A stretch of DNA of 64,000 nt, from the NCBI RefSeq assembly GCF_041912895.1, contig NZ_JAYSGI010000001.1:62001-126000 (forward strand), in the 5' to 3' direction. Each line of letters opens with the position of its first letter. Position 1 is the stretch's first letter. Below are positions 17,912-25,810 of the stretch, piece after piece. Made by a program: the position numbers and the translations under genes. The notes under the pieces were generated by a model. The model was not told the origin of the DNA. It did not search any database and saw only the letters and a program-made list of their open reading frames with translations. The stretch is from Pelagerythrobacter sp041912895. Its GTDB lineage: Bacteria > Pseudomonadota > Alphaproteobacteria > Sphingomonadales > Sphingomonadaceae.

Positions 17912-18200
17912 GCCGAAGGTTTTCGCGAGCGCAGCTCCCGCGCAGGCGGGGGTCGCGGTCCTCCTGATCGGACCTTAAACGATCGGGAAAGTTTTGGGGC
18001 GCTCGATAGCCCCGCCGGCCGCAAGGCTGGCAAGACATCGGGATACCGCCGGCTGGTCTTCGGATCGATTTGGCCGGGTCTGCGTCCCCCGTCTCGCTTC
18101 CTTCGGGGAGTGGTTCAGCCCGGACGGGGCGATGCATCGAAAATAGGGCTGACAAGCACCCGGAATGGGTCCGGGTGCCTCTGTGTAGGAGTCTTGAACG
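17912..18200 (+). other. long structured gap between rpsJ and rplC
   Basis: 289 bp with no plausible gene. Several hairpins can form: GGGGC/GCCCC around 17996-18013, and an 8-bp perfect stem GCACCCGG/CCGGGTGC at 18156-18163 and 18171-18178 that ends 22 nt before the rplC ATG. CCCCGTCTCGCTTCCTTCGGGG near 18090 may add another. In most bacteria rpsJ and rplC are close together. A leader for rplC regulation or an internal promoter is possible; nothing here proves either. Confidence 0.5.
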
Positions 18201-19097
18201 ATGCGCACCGGCGTTATCGCAAAGAAAGTCGGGATGACCCGCCTGTTCCAGGAGGATGGCCGGCATGTGCCCGTCACCGTTCTGGCACTGGAGAATTGCC
18301 AGGTCGTTTCGCACCGCACCGCCGACCGCGATGGCTATGTCGCGCTCCAGGTCGGTTCGGGCGAAGCCAAGCAGAAGAACGTTGCCAAGCCGCAGCGCGA
18401 AGCCTTCGCCAAGGCCGAGGTCGGCCTGAAGATGAAGGTCGCCGAATTCCGGCTTGAGAACGAAGATGGCCTGATGCCGGTCGGCTCGACCATCAGCGCC
18501 GAGCACTTCGTTGCCGGCCAGAAGGTCGATATCACCGGCCACACGCAGGGCAAGGGCTTCGCCGGCGCCATGAAGCGCTGGGGCTTCGGAGGCTTGCGCG
18601 CCACGCACGGCGTCTCGCTCAGCCACCGTTCGCACGGTTCGACGGGTAACCGCCAGGATCCCGGCCGCGTCTTCAAGAACAAGAAGATGGCCGGCCACAT
18701 GGGCGACCGCCAGCGCACGCAGCAGAACCTCGAGATCGTGCGCACCGACGCCGACCGCGGCCTGCTGTTCGTCAAGGGTTCGGTCCCGGGCTCGAAGAAC
18801 GGCTGGCTGCTCGTCCGCGACGCGGTCAAGCTGCCGATGCCCGAGAGCGCTCCGTTCCCCGGCGCGATCCTCGAGAAGAAGAACTCCGCTCCGCAGCACG
18901 AAGAGGCCGATGCCGGCCTGGTTGAAAGCGCGGCCGAGCACGAGGTTCACGAGCAGGTCGATGCCGAGCATCAGGAACAGCTCCTGAAGGAACAGCAGGC
19001 CGGTGCGGGCGACGACGTCACCCCCGCGGCGGGCGAAGAGAACACCACCGACGGTTCCGCCGACAAGGCGACCGACGGCGAGAACAAGGAGTCCTGA
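18201..19097 (+). CDS. rplC: 50S ribosomal protein L3 with acidic C-terminal extension
   Basis: 298 residues against 209 in E. coli. L3 (uL3) is an early assembly protein reaching the peptidyl-transferase centre. The core (1 to about 215) has MRTGVIAKKVGMTRLF, GHTQGKGFAGAMKRWGFGG, SHGSTGNRQDPGRVFKNKKMAGHMG and TDADRGLLFVKGSVPG. The last 75-80 residues, from about 225 on, are rich in Glu, Asp, Gln and Ala, with short runs like AEHEVHEQVDAEHQEQLL and a final GDDVTPAAGEENTTDG stretch. This tail is probably disordered and negatively charged, the opposite of a normal r-protein tail. GTGTAGGAGTC precedes the ATG. Confidence 0.96.
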   Translation: MRTGVIAKKVGMTRLFQEDGRHVPVTVLALENCQVVSHRTADRDGYVALQVGSGEAKQKNVAKPQREAFAKAEVGLKMKVAEFRLENEDGLMPVGSTISAEHFVAGQKVDITGHTQGKGFAGAMKRWGFGGLRATHGVSLSHRSHGSTGNRQDPGRVFKNKKMAGHMGDRQRTQQNLEIVRTDADRGLLFVKGSVPGSKNGWLLVRDAVKLPMPESAPFPGAILEKKNSAPQHEEADAGLVESAAEHEVHEQVDAEHQEQLLKEQQAGAGDDVTPAAGEENTTDGSADKATDGENKES

Positions 19098-19099
19098 TC

Positions 19100-19723
19100 G
19101 TGAAGGTCAAGGTCCAGAAGCTGGACGGCAAGGCGGCCGGCGACGTGGAGCTCAACGATGCCGTGTTCGGCGTCGAGCCGCGCGCCGACATCCTCCACCG
19201 CGTCGTCACCTGGCAGCTCGAGAACCGCCGCGGCACCGCCCGCCCGACGCGCGAGCGTTCGGACGTGGCGCGCACCGGCAAGAAGTTCGGCCGTCAGAAG
19301 GGTTCGGGCGGCGCTCGCCACGGCGATCGCGGCGCTCCGATCTTCATCGGCGGCGGCAAGGCCCACGGCGCGCGTCTGCGCGACTTCGAGCCGTCGCTGA
19401 ACAAGAAGATCCGTGCGCTCGGCCTGAAAATGGCGCTTTCGAGCAAGGCGAAAGACGGCCTGATCGTCGTCGATACGCTCGAACTCAAGGACGCCAAGAC
19501 CAAGGCGCTGGCCGAGACGTTCGGCAAGAACGGCTGGAACGGCAAGGTCCTGGTGATCGACGGCGAGGCGGTGAACGAAGGCTTCAAGAAGGCTTCGGGC
19601 AACCTCAAGGGCGTCAACGTCCTGCCCGCGGTCGGCGCGAACGTCTACGACATCCTGAAGCACGACACGCTGGTTCTCACCAAGGACGCGGTCGAAAAGC
19701 TGGAGGCGCGCTTCAATGGCTAA
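19100..19723 (+). CDS. rplD: 50S ribosomal protein L4
   Basis: 207 residues (E. coli 201). L4 (uL4) lines the exit tunnel and in enterobacteria also represses the S10 operon. The start is GTG at 19100, two bases after the rplC stop. The extended loop RGTARPTRERSDVARTGKK and KFGRQKGSGGARHGDRGAP is standard; this is the tunnel tip where macrolide resistance can arise. GGGKAHGARLRDF and NVYDILKHDTLVLTKDAVE follow. It overlaps rplW by 8 bp. Confidence 0.97.
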   Translation: MKVKVQKLDGKAAGDVELNDAVFGVEPRADILHRVVTWQLENRRGTARPTRERSDVARTGKKFGRQKGSGGARHGDRGAPIFIGGGKAHGARLRDFEPSLNKKIRALGLKMALSSKAKDGLIVVDTLELKDAKTKALAETFGKNGWNGKVLVIDGEAVNEGFKKASGNLKGVNVLPAVGANVYDILKHDTLVLTKDAVEKLEARFNG

Positions 19724-20027
19724 GAAGCAGGAAATCGACGCGCGTCACTACGACGTGATCCTCGCCCCGCACATCACCGAGAAAGCGACCATGGCGGCGG
19801 AAGCCAACGCGGTCGTGTTCAAGGTGGCCGGCACCGCGACCAAGCCGCAGATCCGCGAGGCCGTAGAGGCCATCTACGATCGCAAGGTGGCGGGGGTGAA
19901 CACCATCGTGATGAAGGGCAAGACCAAGCGCTGGAAGGGCAAGGCCTACAAGCGCTCCGACGTGAAGAAAGCGATCGTGACGCTGGCCGAGGGCCAGGAC
20001 TCGATCGACATCACCAGCGGTATCTGA
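19716..20027 (+). CDS. rplW: 50S ribosomal protein L23
   Basis: 103 residues (E. coli 100). L23 (uL23) sits at the tunnel exit and docks trigger factor and SRP. YDVILAPHITEKATMAAEANAVVFKV, the AVEAIYDRKVAGVNTIVMKGKTKRWKG loop and the C-terminal LAEGQDSIDI are typical. The ATG lies within the end of rplD (8-bp overlap) and rplB follows after 12 bp, as expected for a coupled operon. Confidence 0.97.
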   Translation: MAKKQEIDARHYDVILAPHITEKATMAAEANAVVFKVAGTATKPQIREAVEAIYDRKVAGVNTIVMKGKTKRWKGKAYKRSDVKKAIVTLAEGQDSIDITSGI

Positions 20028-20039
20028 GGCTAGAAGAAG

Positions 20040-20876
20040 ATGGCACTCAAGAACTACAAACCGACGAGCCCCGCGCGCCGCGGCCTCATCCTCGTCGACA
20101 AGTCCGGCCTGTACAAGGGCAAGCCGGTCAAGTCGCTGACCGAGGGCAAGCGCAAGACGGGCGGCCGCAATAACAAGGGCCATGTCACCTCGCGCGGCAT
20201 GGGCGGCGGTCACAAGCAGAAGTACCGCTACATCGACTTCAAGCGTCGCAAGTGGGACGTCGAAGGCACCGTGGAGCGGATCGAATACGATCCCAACCGC
20301 ACCGCCTTCATCGCGCTGGTGAAGTACACCGATGGCGAACTGGCCTACATCCTCGCGCCGCAGCGTCTCGCCGTGGGCGACAAGGTCGTCGCCGGTGAGC
20401 GGACCGACACCAAGCCGGGCAACGCGATGCTGCTGGGCCAGATGCCCGTCGGCACGATCTGCCACAACGTGGAAATGAAGCCGGGCAAGGGCGGTCAGCT
20501 CGCTCGGTCGGCCGGCGCCTACGTCCAGCTCGTCGGCCGCGATCGCGGCATGGTGATGGTCCGCCTCAACAGCGGCGAGCAGCGTTATCTGCGCGCCGAC
20601 TGCATGGGCACGGTTGGCGCGGTGTCGAACCCCGACAACCAGAACCAGAACCTGGGCAAGGCCGGGCGTCGCCGCTGGATGGGCATCAAGCCGCTGACCC
20701 GCGGCGTCGCCAAGAACCCGGTCGACCACCCGCACGGCGGCGGTGAAGGCCGCACCTCGGGCGGCCGCCACCCGGTCACTCCGTGGGGCAAGCCGACCAA
20801 GGGCGCCCGTACCCGCAAGAACAAGGCGACGGACAAGATGATCATCCGTTCGCGCCACGCGAAGAAGAAGAGGTAA
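20040..20876 (+). CDS. rplB: 50S ribosomal protein L2
   Basis: 278 residues (E. coli 273). L2 (uL2) is needed for subunit joining and peptidyl transfer. MALKNYKPTSPARRGLILVD, GRNNKGHVTSRGMGGGHKQKYR and the functional MGIKPLTRGVAKNPVDHPHGGGEG segment with the essential His region are intact. The C-terminus RTRKNKATDKMIIRSRHAKKK is Lys/Arg-rich as usual. AGAAGA precedes the ATG; rpsS starts 6 bp later. Confidence 0.98.
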   Translation: MALKNYKPTSPARRGLILVDKSGLYKGKPVKSLTEGKRKTGGRNNKGHVTSRGMGGGHKQKYRYIDFKRRKWDVEGTVERIEYDPNRTAFIALVKYTDGELAYILAPQRLAVGDKVVAGERTDTKPGNAMLLGQMPVGTICHNVEMKPGKGGQLARSAGAYVQLVGRDRGMVMVRLNSGEQRYLRADCMGTVGAVSNPDNQNQNLGKAGRRRWMGIKPLTRGVAKNPVDHPHGGGEGRTSGGRHPVTPWGKPTKGARTRKNKATDKMIIRSRHAKKKR

Positions 20877-20882
20877 TCGCCC

Positions 20883-21158
20883 ATGGCTCGTTCCGTCTGG
20901 AAAGGTCCGTTCGTCGAACTCAGCCTTCTGAAGAAGGCCGAGGACGCACAGGAAGCGGGTGGCCGTGCGCCGATCAAGACCTGGTCGCGTCGCAGCACGA
21001 TCCTGCCGCAATTCGTCGGCCTGACGTTCAACGTCTACAATGGCCAGAAGTTCATCCCCGTCTCGGTTTCCGAGGACATGGTCGGCCACAAGCTCGGCGA
21101 ATTCTCGCCCACGCGCAGCTTCCCGGGCCACGCCTCCGACAAGAAGGGCAAGCGCTGA
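20883..21158 (+). CDS. rpsS: 30S ribosomal protein S19
   Basis: 91 residues (E. coli 92). S19 (uS19) forms the 30S head with S13. MARSVWKGPFVELSLLKKAED, IKTWSRRSTILPQFVGLTFNVYNGQKF and VGHKLGEFSPTRSFPGHASDKK are normal. AAGAGGTAATCGCCC is the upstream ribosome-binding region. Its TGA overlaps the rplV ATG by 1 nt (TGATG), implying reinitiation. Confidence 0.98.
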   Translation: MARSVWKGPFVELSLLKKAEDAQEAGGRAPIKTWSRRSTILPQFVGLTFNVYNGQKFIPVSVSEDMVGHKLGEFSPTRSFPGHASDKKGKR

Positions 21159-21535
21159 TGAGCAAGCAGAAAGCCCCCCGCCGGGTCGGCGACAACGAGG
21201 CGCTGGCCGTCGGCACCACGATTCGTGGTTCGGCGCAGAAGCTGAACCTCGTCGCCGGTCTGATCCGCGGCAAGAAGGCCGAAGAGGCGCTGAACATCCT
21301 CGCCTTCTCGAAGAAGTCGATGGCCAAGGACGCCTCGAAGGTGCTCGCTTCGGCGATCGCCAACGCCGAGAACAATCACGACCTGGACGTCGACGCGCTG
21401 GTGGTGGCGGAAGCCTCCGTCGGCAAGTCGATCACCATGAAGCGCTTCCACACGCGCGGACGGGGCAAGAGCACCCGCATCCTCAAGCCGTTCAGCCGGC
21501 TGCGCATCGTGGTTCGCGAGCAGGAAGAGGCGTAA
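21158..21535 (+). CDS. rplV: 50S ribosomal protein L22
   Basis: 125 residues (E. coli 110). L22 (uL22) lines the exit tunnel. The start in the TGATG overlap gives MSKQKAPRRVGDNEALAVG, about ten residues longer at the N-terminus than E. coli. SAQKLNLVAGLIRGKKAEEALNIL, the long beta-hairpin near VVAEASVGKSITMKRFHTRGRGKS and the C-terminal RIVVREQEE follow the family pattern. Only one base separates it from rpsC. Confidence 0.96.
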   Translation: MSKQKAPRRVGDNEALAVGTTIRGSAQKLNLVAGLIRGKKAEEALNILAFSKKSMAKDASKVLASAIANAENNHDLDVDALVVAEASVGKSITMKRFHTRGRGKSTRILKPFSRLRIVVREQEEA

Positions 21536-21536
21536 G

Positions 21537-22232
21537 ATGGGCCACAAGAGCAATCCGATCGGTCTGCGCCTGCAGATCAACCGCACCTGGGACAGCCGCT
21601 GGTACGCCGAAGGGCGCGACTACGCCAAGCTGCTCGAGGAAGACATCGCGATCCGCAAGCACATCGTCGACAGTCTGCCGCAGGCCGCGATCTCCAAGGT
21701 CGTGATCGAGCGTCCGGCCAAGCTGTGCCGCATCTCGATCTATGCCGCCCGGCCGGGCGTCATCATCGGCAAGAAGGGCGCGGACATCGAGAAGCTGCGT
21801 TCGAAGCTCGCCTCGATGACCGACAGCGAAGTGAAGCTGAACATCGTCGAGATCCGCAAGCCGGAAGTCGATGCCAAGCTCGTCGCGCAGGGCATCGCCG
21901 ACCAGCTCGTGCGCCGCGTGGCCTTCCGCCGTGCGATGAAGCGCGCGATCCAGTCCGCCATGCGTCTGGGTGCCGAAGGCATCAAGATCGTCTGCGGCGG
22001 CCGCCTCGGCGGTGCGGAAATCGCCCGCGTCGAGCAGTACCGCGAAGGCCGCGTGCCGCTGCACACGCTGCGCGCCAACATCGACTATGCCGAAGCCGAG
22101 GCGCTGACCGCCTATGGCATCATCGGCATCAAGGTGTGGGTCTTCAAGGGCGAGATCCTGGGTCATGATCCGACGGCGCAGGACCGCCTGATGATGGAAT
22201 CGCAGACCTCCGGCGTCCGTCCGGCGCGCTGA
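21537..22232 (+). CDS. rpsC: 30S ribosomal protein S3
   Basis: 231 residues (E. coli 233). S3 (uS3) is at the mRNA entry channel and has helicase activity with S4. MGHKSNPIGLRLQINRTWDSRW, the KH-domain GxxG in PGVIIGKKGADIEKL, and GAEGIKIVCGGRLGGAEIAR are all present. The C-terminus ends soon after KVWVFKGEILGHD and lacks a long tail. It is in the S10 operon with rplP 22 bp downstream. Confidence 0.98.
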   Translation: MGHKSNPIGLRLQINRTWDSRWYAEGRDYAKLLEEDIAIRKHIVDSLPQAAISKVVIERPAKLCRISIYAARPGVIIGKKGADIEKLRSKLASMTDSEVKLNIVEIRKPEVDAKLVAQGIADQLVRRVAFRRAMKRAIQSAMRLGAEGIKIVCGGRLGGAEIARVEQYREGRVPLHTLRANIDYAEAEALTAYGIIGIKVWVFKGEILGHDPTAQDRLMMESQTSGVRPAR

Positions 22233-22254
22233 GCATCGAACTTGAGTAGATAAC

Positions 22255-22686
22255 ATGCTGCAACCGAAGAAAACCAAGTTCCGCAAGGCCTTCAAGGGCC
22301 GGATCAAGGGCGACGCCAAGGGCGGCACGACGCTGAATTTCGGCTCGTACGGCCTCAAGGCGCTCGAGCCCGAGCGGATCACCGCGCGCCAGATCGAAGC
22401 CGCGCGCCGCGCGATCACGCGCCACATCAAGCGCCAGGGGCGCCTGTGGATCCGCGTGTTCCCCGACGTGCCGGTGTCGAAGAAGCCCGCCGAGGTCCGC
22501 CAGGGCAAGGGCAAGGGTTCGGTCGAATACTGGGCCGCCCGCGTGAAGCCGGGCCGCATCCTGTTCGAGCTGGACGGCGTTGCCGGCCCGCTCGCCGCCG
22601 AGGCGTTCGAGCGCGCGGCGATGAAGCTTCCCGTCAAGACGCGCGTCGTTGCCCGTCTCGGCGACAATTCGCACCTGGAGGGTTGA
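22255..22686 (+). CDS. rplP: 50S ribosomal protein L16
   Basis: 143 residues (E. coli 136). L16 (uL16) positions A-site tRNA. MLQPKKTKFRKAFKGRIKGDAKGG, SYGLKALEPERITARQIEAARRAI, GRLWIRVFPDVPVSKKPAEVR, then MGKGKGS-like QGKGKGSVEYWAARVKPGRI are standard. The Arg hydroxylation site of E. coli L16 (Arg81) falls in this MGKGKG region, where Gln replaces Met. Two bases separate it from rpmC. Confidence 0.97.
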   Translation: MLQPKKTKFRKAFKGRIKGDAKGGTTLNFGSYGLKALEPERITARQIEAARRAITRHIKRQGRLWIRVFPDVPVSKKPAEVRQGKGKGSVEYWAARVKPGRILFELDGVAGPLAAEAFERAAMKLPVKTRVVARLGDNSHLEG

Positions 22687-22688
22687 TC

Positions 22689-22898
22689 ATGAGCAAGATT
22701 GAAGACCTTCGCACGAAGACCGACGATCAGCTCGACGCGCAGCTCACCGAGCTCAAGCGCGAGCAGTTCAACCTGCGTTTCCAGGCCGCCACCAACCAGC
22801 TGGAAGCCCCGGCCCGCATCCGCCAGGTCCGCCGTTCGATCGCGCAGATCAAGACGCTGCAGACCGAGCGGACCGCTGCGGCCGCAGCCAAGGCCTGA
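22689..22898 (+). CDS. rpmC: 50S ribosomal protein L29
   Basis: 69 residues (E. coli 63). L29 (uL29) is a two-helix protein near the tunnel exit. MSKIEDLRTKTDDQLDAQLTE, LKREQFNLRFQAATNQLE and ARIRQVRRSIAQIKTLQTER match the family. A short AAAAAKA tail is added. The frame is open far upstream, but the ATG at 22689, with GGAGGGTTGATC in front, is the real start. Confidence 0.96.
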   Translation: MSKIEDLRTKTDDQLDAQLTELKREQFNLRFQAATNQLEAPARIRQVRRSIAQIKTLQTERTAAAAAKA

Positions 22899-22909
22899 GG
22901 AGCTAGACA

Positions 22910-23200
22910 ATGCCGAAGCGTATCCTGATCGGGACCGTCACCTCCGACAAGACCGACAAGACCGTCACCGTGCTGGTAGAACGGAAGGTGAAGCACCCGC
23001 TCTACGGGAAGATCATCCGCCGTTCGAAGAAGTACCACGCGCACGACGAAACGAACGAATACAAGCTGGGCGACACCGTCCGGATCGAGGAGACCAAGCC
23101 GTTCTCCAAGACCAAGACGTGGCGCGTGCTCGACACGGTGAAGGCCGGCGGCGTGCAGGCGGTCGAGGCCGACCTCGACGTCGAAGCCGCAGGCAACTGA
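22910..23200 (+). CDS. rpsQ: 30S ribosomal protein S17
   Basis: 96 residues (E. coli 84). S17 (uS17) is a primary 16S rRNA-binding OB-fold protein. PKRILIGTVTSDKTDKTVTVLVERKVKHPLYGK is the conserved start, split by the usual loop, and GDTVRIEETKPFSKTKTWRVL follows. The last dozen residues (VQAVEADLDVEAAGN) form an acidic extension. GAGGAGCTAGACA lies before the ATG. A 58-bp gap leads to rplN. Confidence 0.96.
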   Translation: MPKRILIGTVTSDKTDKTVTVLVERKVKHPLYGKIIRRSKKYHAHDETNEYKLGDTVRIEETKPFSKTKTWRVLDTVKAGGVQAVEADLDVEAAGN

Positions 23201-23258
23201 GAAATCTGAAGGAACTGCCGGACTGGTTCCGGCAAGCCATTGAGAAGGAACCGCATCG

Positions 23259-23627
23259 ATGATTCAGATGCAATCTAACCTCGACGTCGCGGACAACAGC
23301 GGCGCCAAGCGCGTCCAGTGCATCAAGGTGCTGGGCGGGTCGAAGCGCCGTACCGCGAGCGTCGGCGACGTGATCGTCGTATCCGTCAAGGAGGCGCAGC
23401 CGCGCGCCCGCGTGAAGAAGGGCGACGTCCACCGCGCGGTGATCGTGCGCACCAAGAAGGACGTTCGTCGTCCCGATGGCAGCGTGATCCGCTTCGATTC
23501 GAACGCCGCCGTGCTCGTCAACAAGAACGAGGAGCCGATCGGCACCCGCATCTTCGGCCCCGTGGTGCGCGAACTGCGCGGCCGCGGGTTCATGAAGATC
23601 ATCTCGCTCGCTCCGGAGGTGCTGTGA
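23259..23627 (+). CDS. rplN: 50S ribosomal protein L14
   Basis: 122 residues (E. coli 123). L14 (uL14) contacts 16S rRNA at an intersubunit bridge and is the RsfS docking site. MIQMQSNLDVADNSGAKRVQCIKVLGG is the classic start, and the central VKKGDVHRAVIVRTKKDVRRPDGS and FGPVVRELRGRGFMKIISLAPEV follow. GAGAAGGAACC precedes the ATG. Its TGA overlaps the rplX ATG by one base. Confidence 0.98.
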   Translation: MIQMQSNLDVADNSGAKRVQCIKVLGGSKRRTASVGDVIVVSVKEAQPRARVKKGDVHRAVIVRTKKDVRRPDGSVIRFDSNAAVLVNKNEEPIGTRIFGPVVRELRGRGFMKIISLAPEVL

Positions 23628-23947
23628 TGGCTTCCGCCAAGATCAAGAAGGGCGACAACGTCGTCGTGCTCTCGGGCAAGGACAAGGGCCGCACCGGCAC
23701 CGTCCGTCAGGTCATGCCGAAGGACGGCAAGATCGTGGTCGAGGGCATCAACGTCGCCGCCCGTCACCGCAAGCCGAGCCAGGCCAACCCGCAGGGTGGC
23801 ATCGACCGCTTCGAAGCGCCGATGTCGATCTCCAAGGTTGCCGTGGCCGATCCCAAGGACGGCAAGCCGACCCGCGTCCGCTTCGAAGAGAAGGACGGGA
23901 AGAAGGTCCGCATTGCCGTCAAATCCGGGGAGACCATCGATGGCTGA
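23627..23947 (+). CDS. rplX: 50S ribosomal protein L24
   Basis: 106 residues (E. coli 104). L24 (uL24) initiates 50S assembly. The KOW motif is KKGDNVVVLSGKDKGRTGTV, and VVEGINVAARHRKPSQANPQGG plus APMSISKVAVADP follow, as in the family. The start was set by the TGATG overlap with rplN. Its last 8 bp overlap rplE. Confidence 0.97.
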   Translation: MASAKIKKGDNVVVLSGKDKGRTGTVRQVMPKDGKIVVEGINVAARHRKPSQANPQGGIDRFEAPMSISKVAVADPKDGKPTRVRFEEKDGKKVRIAVKSGETIDG

Positions 23948-24521
23948 TTACACCCCCCGCATGCGCACCCGCTATGACGACGAGATCGTCAAGGCGATGA
24001 CCGAGAAGTTCGGTTACAAGAACCGGCTCGAGGTGCCGCGCTTGGAGAAGATCACGCTCAACATGGGCGTGGGCGAAGCGAGCCAGGACAAGAAAAAGGT
24101 CCAGACCGCCGCCGAGGAAATGGCCCTGATCGCCGGCCAGAAGCCGGTCATCACCAAGGCCAAGAAGTCGATCGCGCAGTTCAAGCTGCGTGAAGGCATG
24201 CCGATCGGCTGCAAGGTCACCCTGCGCCGCGAACGCATGTACGAGTTCCTCGACCGCCTGGTCACCATCGCCATGCCGCGCATCCGCGACTTCCGCGGGC
24301 TGAACCCGAAGAGCTTCGACGGGCGCGGCAACTACGCGATGGGCCTGAAGGAACAGATCATCTTCCCCGAAATCTCCTACGACAGGATCGAGAAGGTCCG
24401 GGGCATGGATATCATCGTGACCACGACGGCGAAGACCGACGAGGAAGCCCACGAACTGCTTCGGCTGTTCGGTTTCCCGTTCCCTGCCGAGCAGGCCGCC
24501 GAAGAGAAGGAGGCCGCGTGA
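23940..24521 (+). CDS. rplE: 50S ribosomal protein L5
   Basis: 193 residues (E. coli 179). L5 (uL5) binds 5S rRNA in the central protuberance. YKNRLEVPRLEKITLNMGVGEA, AGQKPVITKAKKSIAQFKLREG, GCKVTLRRERMYEFLDRL and IIFPEISYDRIEKVRGMDI are standard. The C-terminus has about ten extra residues, mostly Ala and Glu (PAEQAAEEKEAA). The ATG at 23940 has GGGGAGA upstream and lies within the rplX end. Confidence 0.97.
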   Translation: MADYTPRMRTRYDDEIVKAMTEKFGYKNRLEVPRLEKITLNMGVGEASQDKKKVQTAAEEMALIAGQKPVITKAKKSIAQFKLREGMPIGCKVTLRRERMYEFLDRLVTIAMPRIRDFRGLNPKSFDGRGNYAMGLKEQIIFPEISYDRIEKVRGMDIIVTTTAKTDEEAHELLRLFGFPFPAEQAAEEKEAA

Positions 24522-24564
24522 GCGGCCCCCTGAACGCAAGGATAGCAAAGAGAGCTTAAGTCCA

Positions 24565-24870
24565 ATGGCGAAACTGAGTTCCATCAACAAGAACGAGCGT
24601 CGCAAGAAGCTCGTGAAGAAGTACGCGGGCAAGTATGCCAAGCTGAAGGCGATCGCCGACGATACGTCGCTCGACGATGGCGAGCGTTTGATCGCGCGCC
24701 TCCAGATGGCGGAAATCCCGCGCAACGCGAACCCGACCCGTGTGCGCAACCGCTGCACCACCACCGGCCGCCCGCGCGGCTATTACCGCAAGTTCGGCCT
24801 CAACCGCATCGAACTGCGCGACCTCGGCAACAAGGGCCTGATTCCGGGCCTGACCAAGTCGAGCTGGTGA
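24565..24870 (+). CDS. rpsN: 30S ribosomal protein S14
   Basis: 101 residues, the long form without the CxxC zinc sites, as in E. coli and most alphaproteobacteria. S14 (uS14) works in 30S head assembly. MAKLSSINKNERRKKLVKKYAGK, LPRNANPTRVRNRC-like IPRNANPTRVRNRCTTTGRP, and the YYRKFGLNRIELRDLG C-terminus are normal. It lies 43 bp after rplE and 10 bp before rpsH. Confidence 0.97.
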   Translation: MAKLSSINKNERRKKLVKKYAGKYAKLKAIADDTSLDDGERLIARLQMAEIPRNANPTRVRNRCTTTGRPRGYYRKFGLNRIELRDLGNKGLIPGLTKSSW

Positions 24871-24880
24871 GGACTGACAG

Positions 24881-25276
24881 ATGGCAATGACCGATCCCCT
24901 GGGTGACATGCTCACCCGCATCCGCAACGGCCAGCAGGCGAAGAAGGACAGCGTCCTCTCGCCCGCCAGCAAGCTGCGTGCGAACGTGCTCGAAGTGCTC
25001 CAGCGCGAAGGCTACATCCGTGGCTACAGCGAGGATTCGAGCGGCAAGCACCCCGCGCTGCGGATCGAACTCAAGTACTTCGAGGGCGAGCCCGCGATCA
25101 AGCACGTCGCCCGCGTCTCCAAGCCCGGCCGCCGGATCTACTCGGGCTCGAAAGAGCTGCCGACCGTCCGCAACGGCCTCGGCATCACCATCGTCTCGAC
25201 CCCGCGCGGGGTGCTTTCCGATGCGGAAGCGCGCACGCACAACGTCGGCGGCGAAGTGCTGGCGGAGGTGTTCTGA
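24881..25276 (+). CDS. rpsH: 30S ribosomal protein S8
   Basis: 131 residues (E. coli 130). S8 (uS8) binds the central 16S domain and, in E. coli, represses the spc operon by binding near rplE. MTDPLGDMLTRIRNGQQAKK, the RVSKPGRRIYSGSKELPTVRNGLG hairpin and the STPRGVLSDAEARTHNVGGEVLAEVF end are all present. The stop overlaps the rplF ATG by one base. Confidence 0.98.
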   Translation: MAMTDPLGDMLTRIRNGQQAKKDSVLSPASKLRANVLEVLQREGYIRGYSEDSSGKHPALRIELKYFEGEPAIKHVARVSKPGRRIYSGSKELPTVRNGLGITIVSTPRGVLSDAEARTHNVGGEVLAEVF

Positions 25277-25809
25277 TGAGCCGCATCGGCAAACGTCCGG
25301 TGGCGATCCCCAGCGGGGTTACCGCCAATATCGACAACGGTACGCTCACCGTGAAGGGCCCCAAGGGCACCCTCGCGATGGGTCTCGCCGACGAGGTCGA
25401 GTACAAGCTCGAGGATGACGCGATCAGCGTCAAGCCCGCCAACGACACCCGCCGCAGCCGCGATTTCTGGGGCATGCAGCGCACGCTGGTGGCCAACCTG
25501 GTCGACGGCGTGACCGAAGGCTACACCAAGGTGCTCGAGATCTCGGGCGTCGGCTACCGTGCGCAGGCGCAGGGCAAGCGGCTCAAGCTGCAGCTCGGCT
25601 ACAGCCACGACGTCGATCTCGAGGTGCCCGAGGGCATCGAGGTGAAGACCCCGGATCAGACCACGGTCGAGATCAGCGGCATCGACAAGCAGGCGGTCGG
25701 CCAGTTCGCCGCCGAGGTGCGTCGCTGGCGCAAGCCCGAACCCTACAAGGGCAAGGGCATCAAGTACCGCGGCGAATATGTCTTCCGCAAGGAAGGGAAG
25801 AAGAAGTAA
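25276..25809 (+). CDS. rplF: 50S ribosomal protein L6
   Basis: 177 residues, the same length as in E. coli. L6 (uL6) lies near the sarcin-ricin loop. MSRIGKRPVAIPSGV, VKGPKGTLAMGLADEVEYKLED, TLVANLVDGVTEGYTKVLEISGVGYRAQ and the C-terminal RRWRKPEPYKGKGIKYRGEYVFRKEGKKK follow the family. The start lies in a TGATG with rpsH; rplR follows after one base. Confidence 0.98.
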   Translation: MSRIGKRPVAIPSGVTANIDNGTLTVKGPKGTLAMGLADEVEYKLEDDAISVKPANDTRRSRDFWGMQRTLVANLVDGVTEGYTKVLEISGVGYRAQAQGKRLKLQLGYSHDVDLEVPEGIEVKTPDQTTVEISGIDKQAVGQFAAEVRRWRKPEPYKGKGIKYRGEYVFRKEGKKK

Positions 25810-25810
25810 G

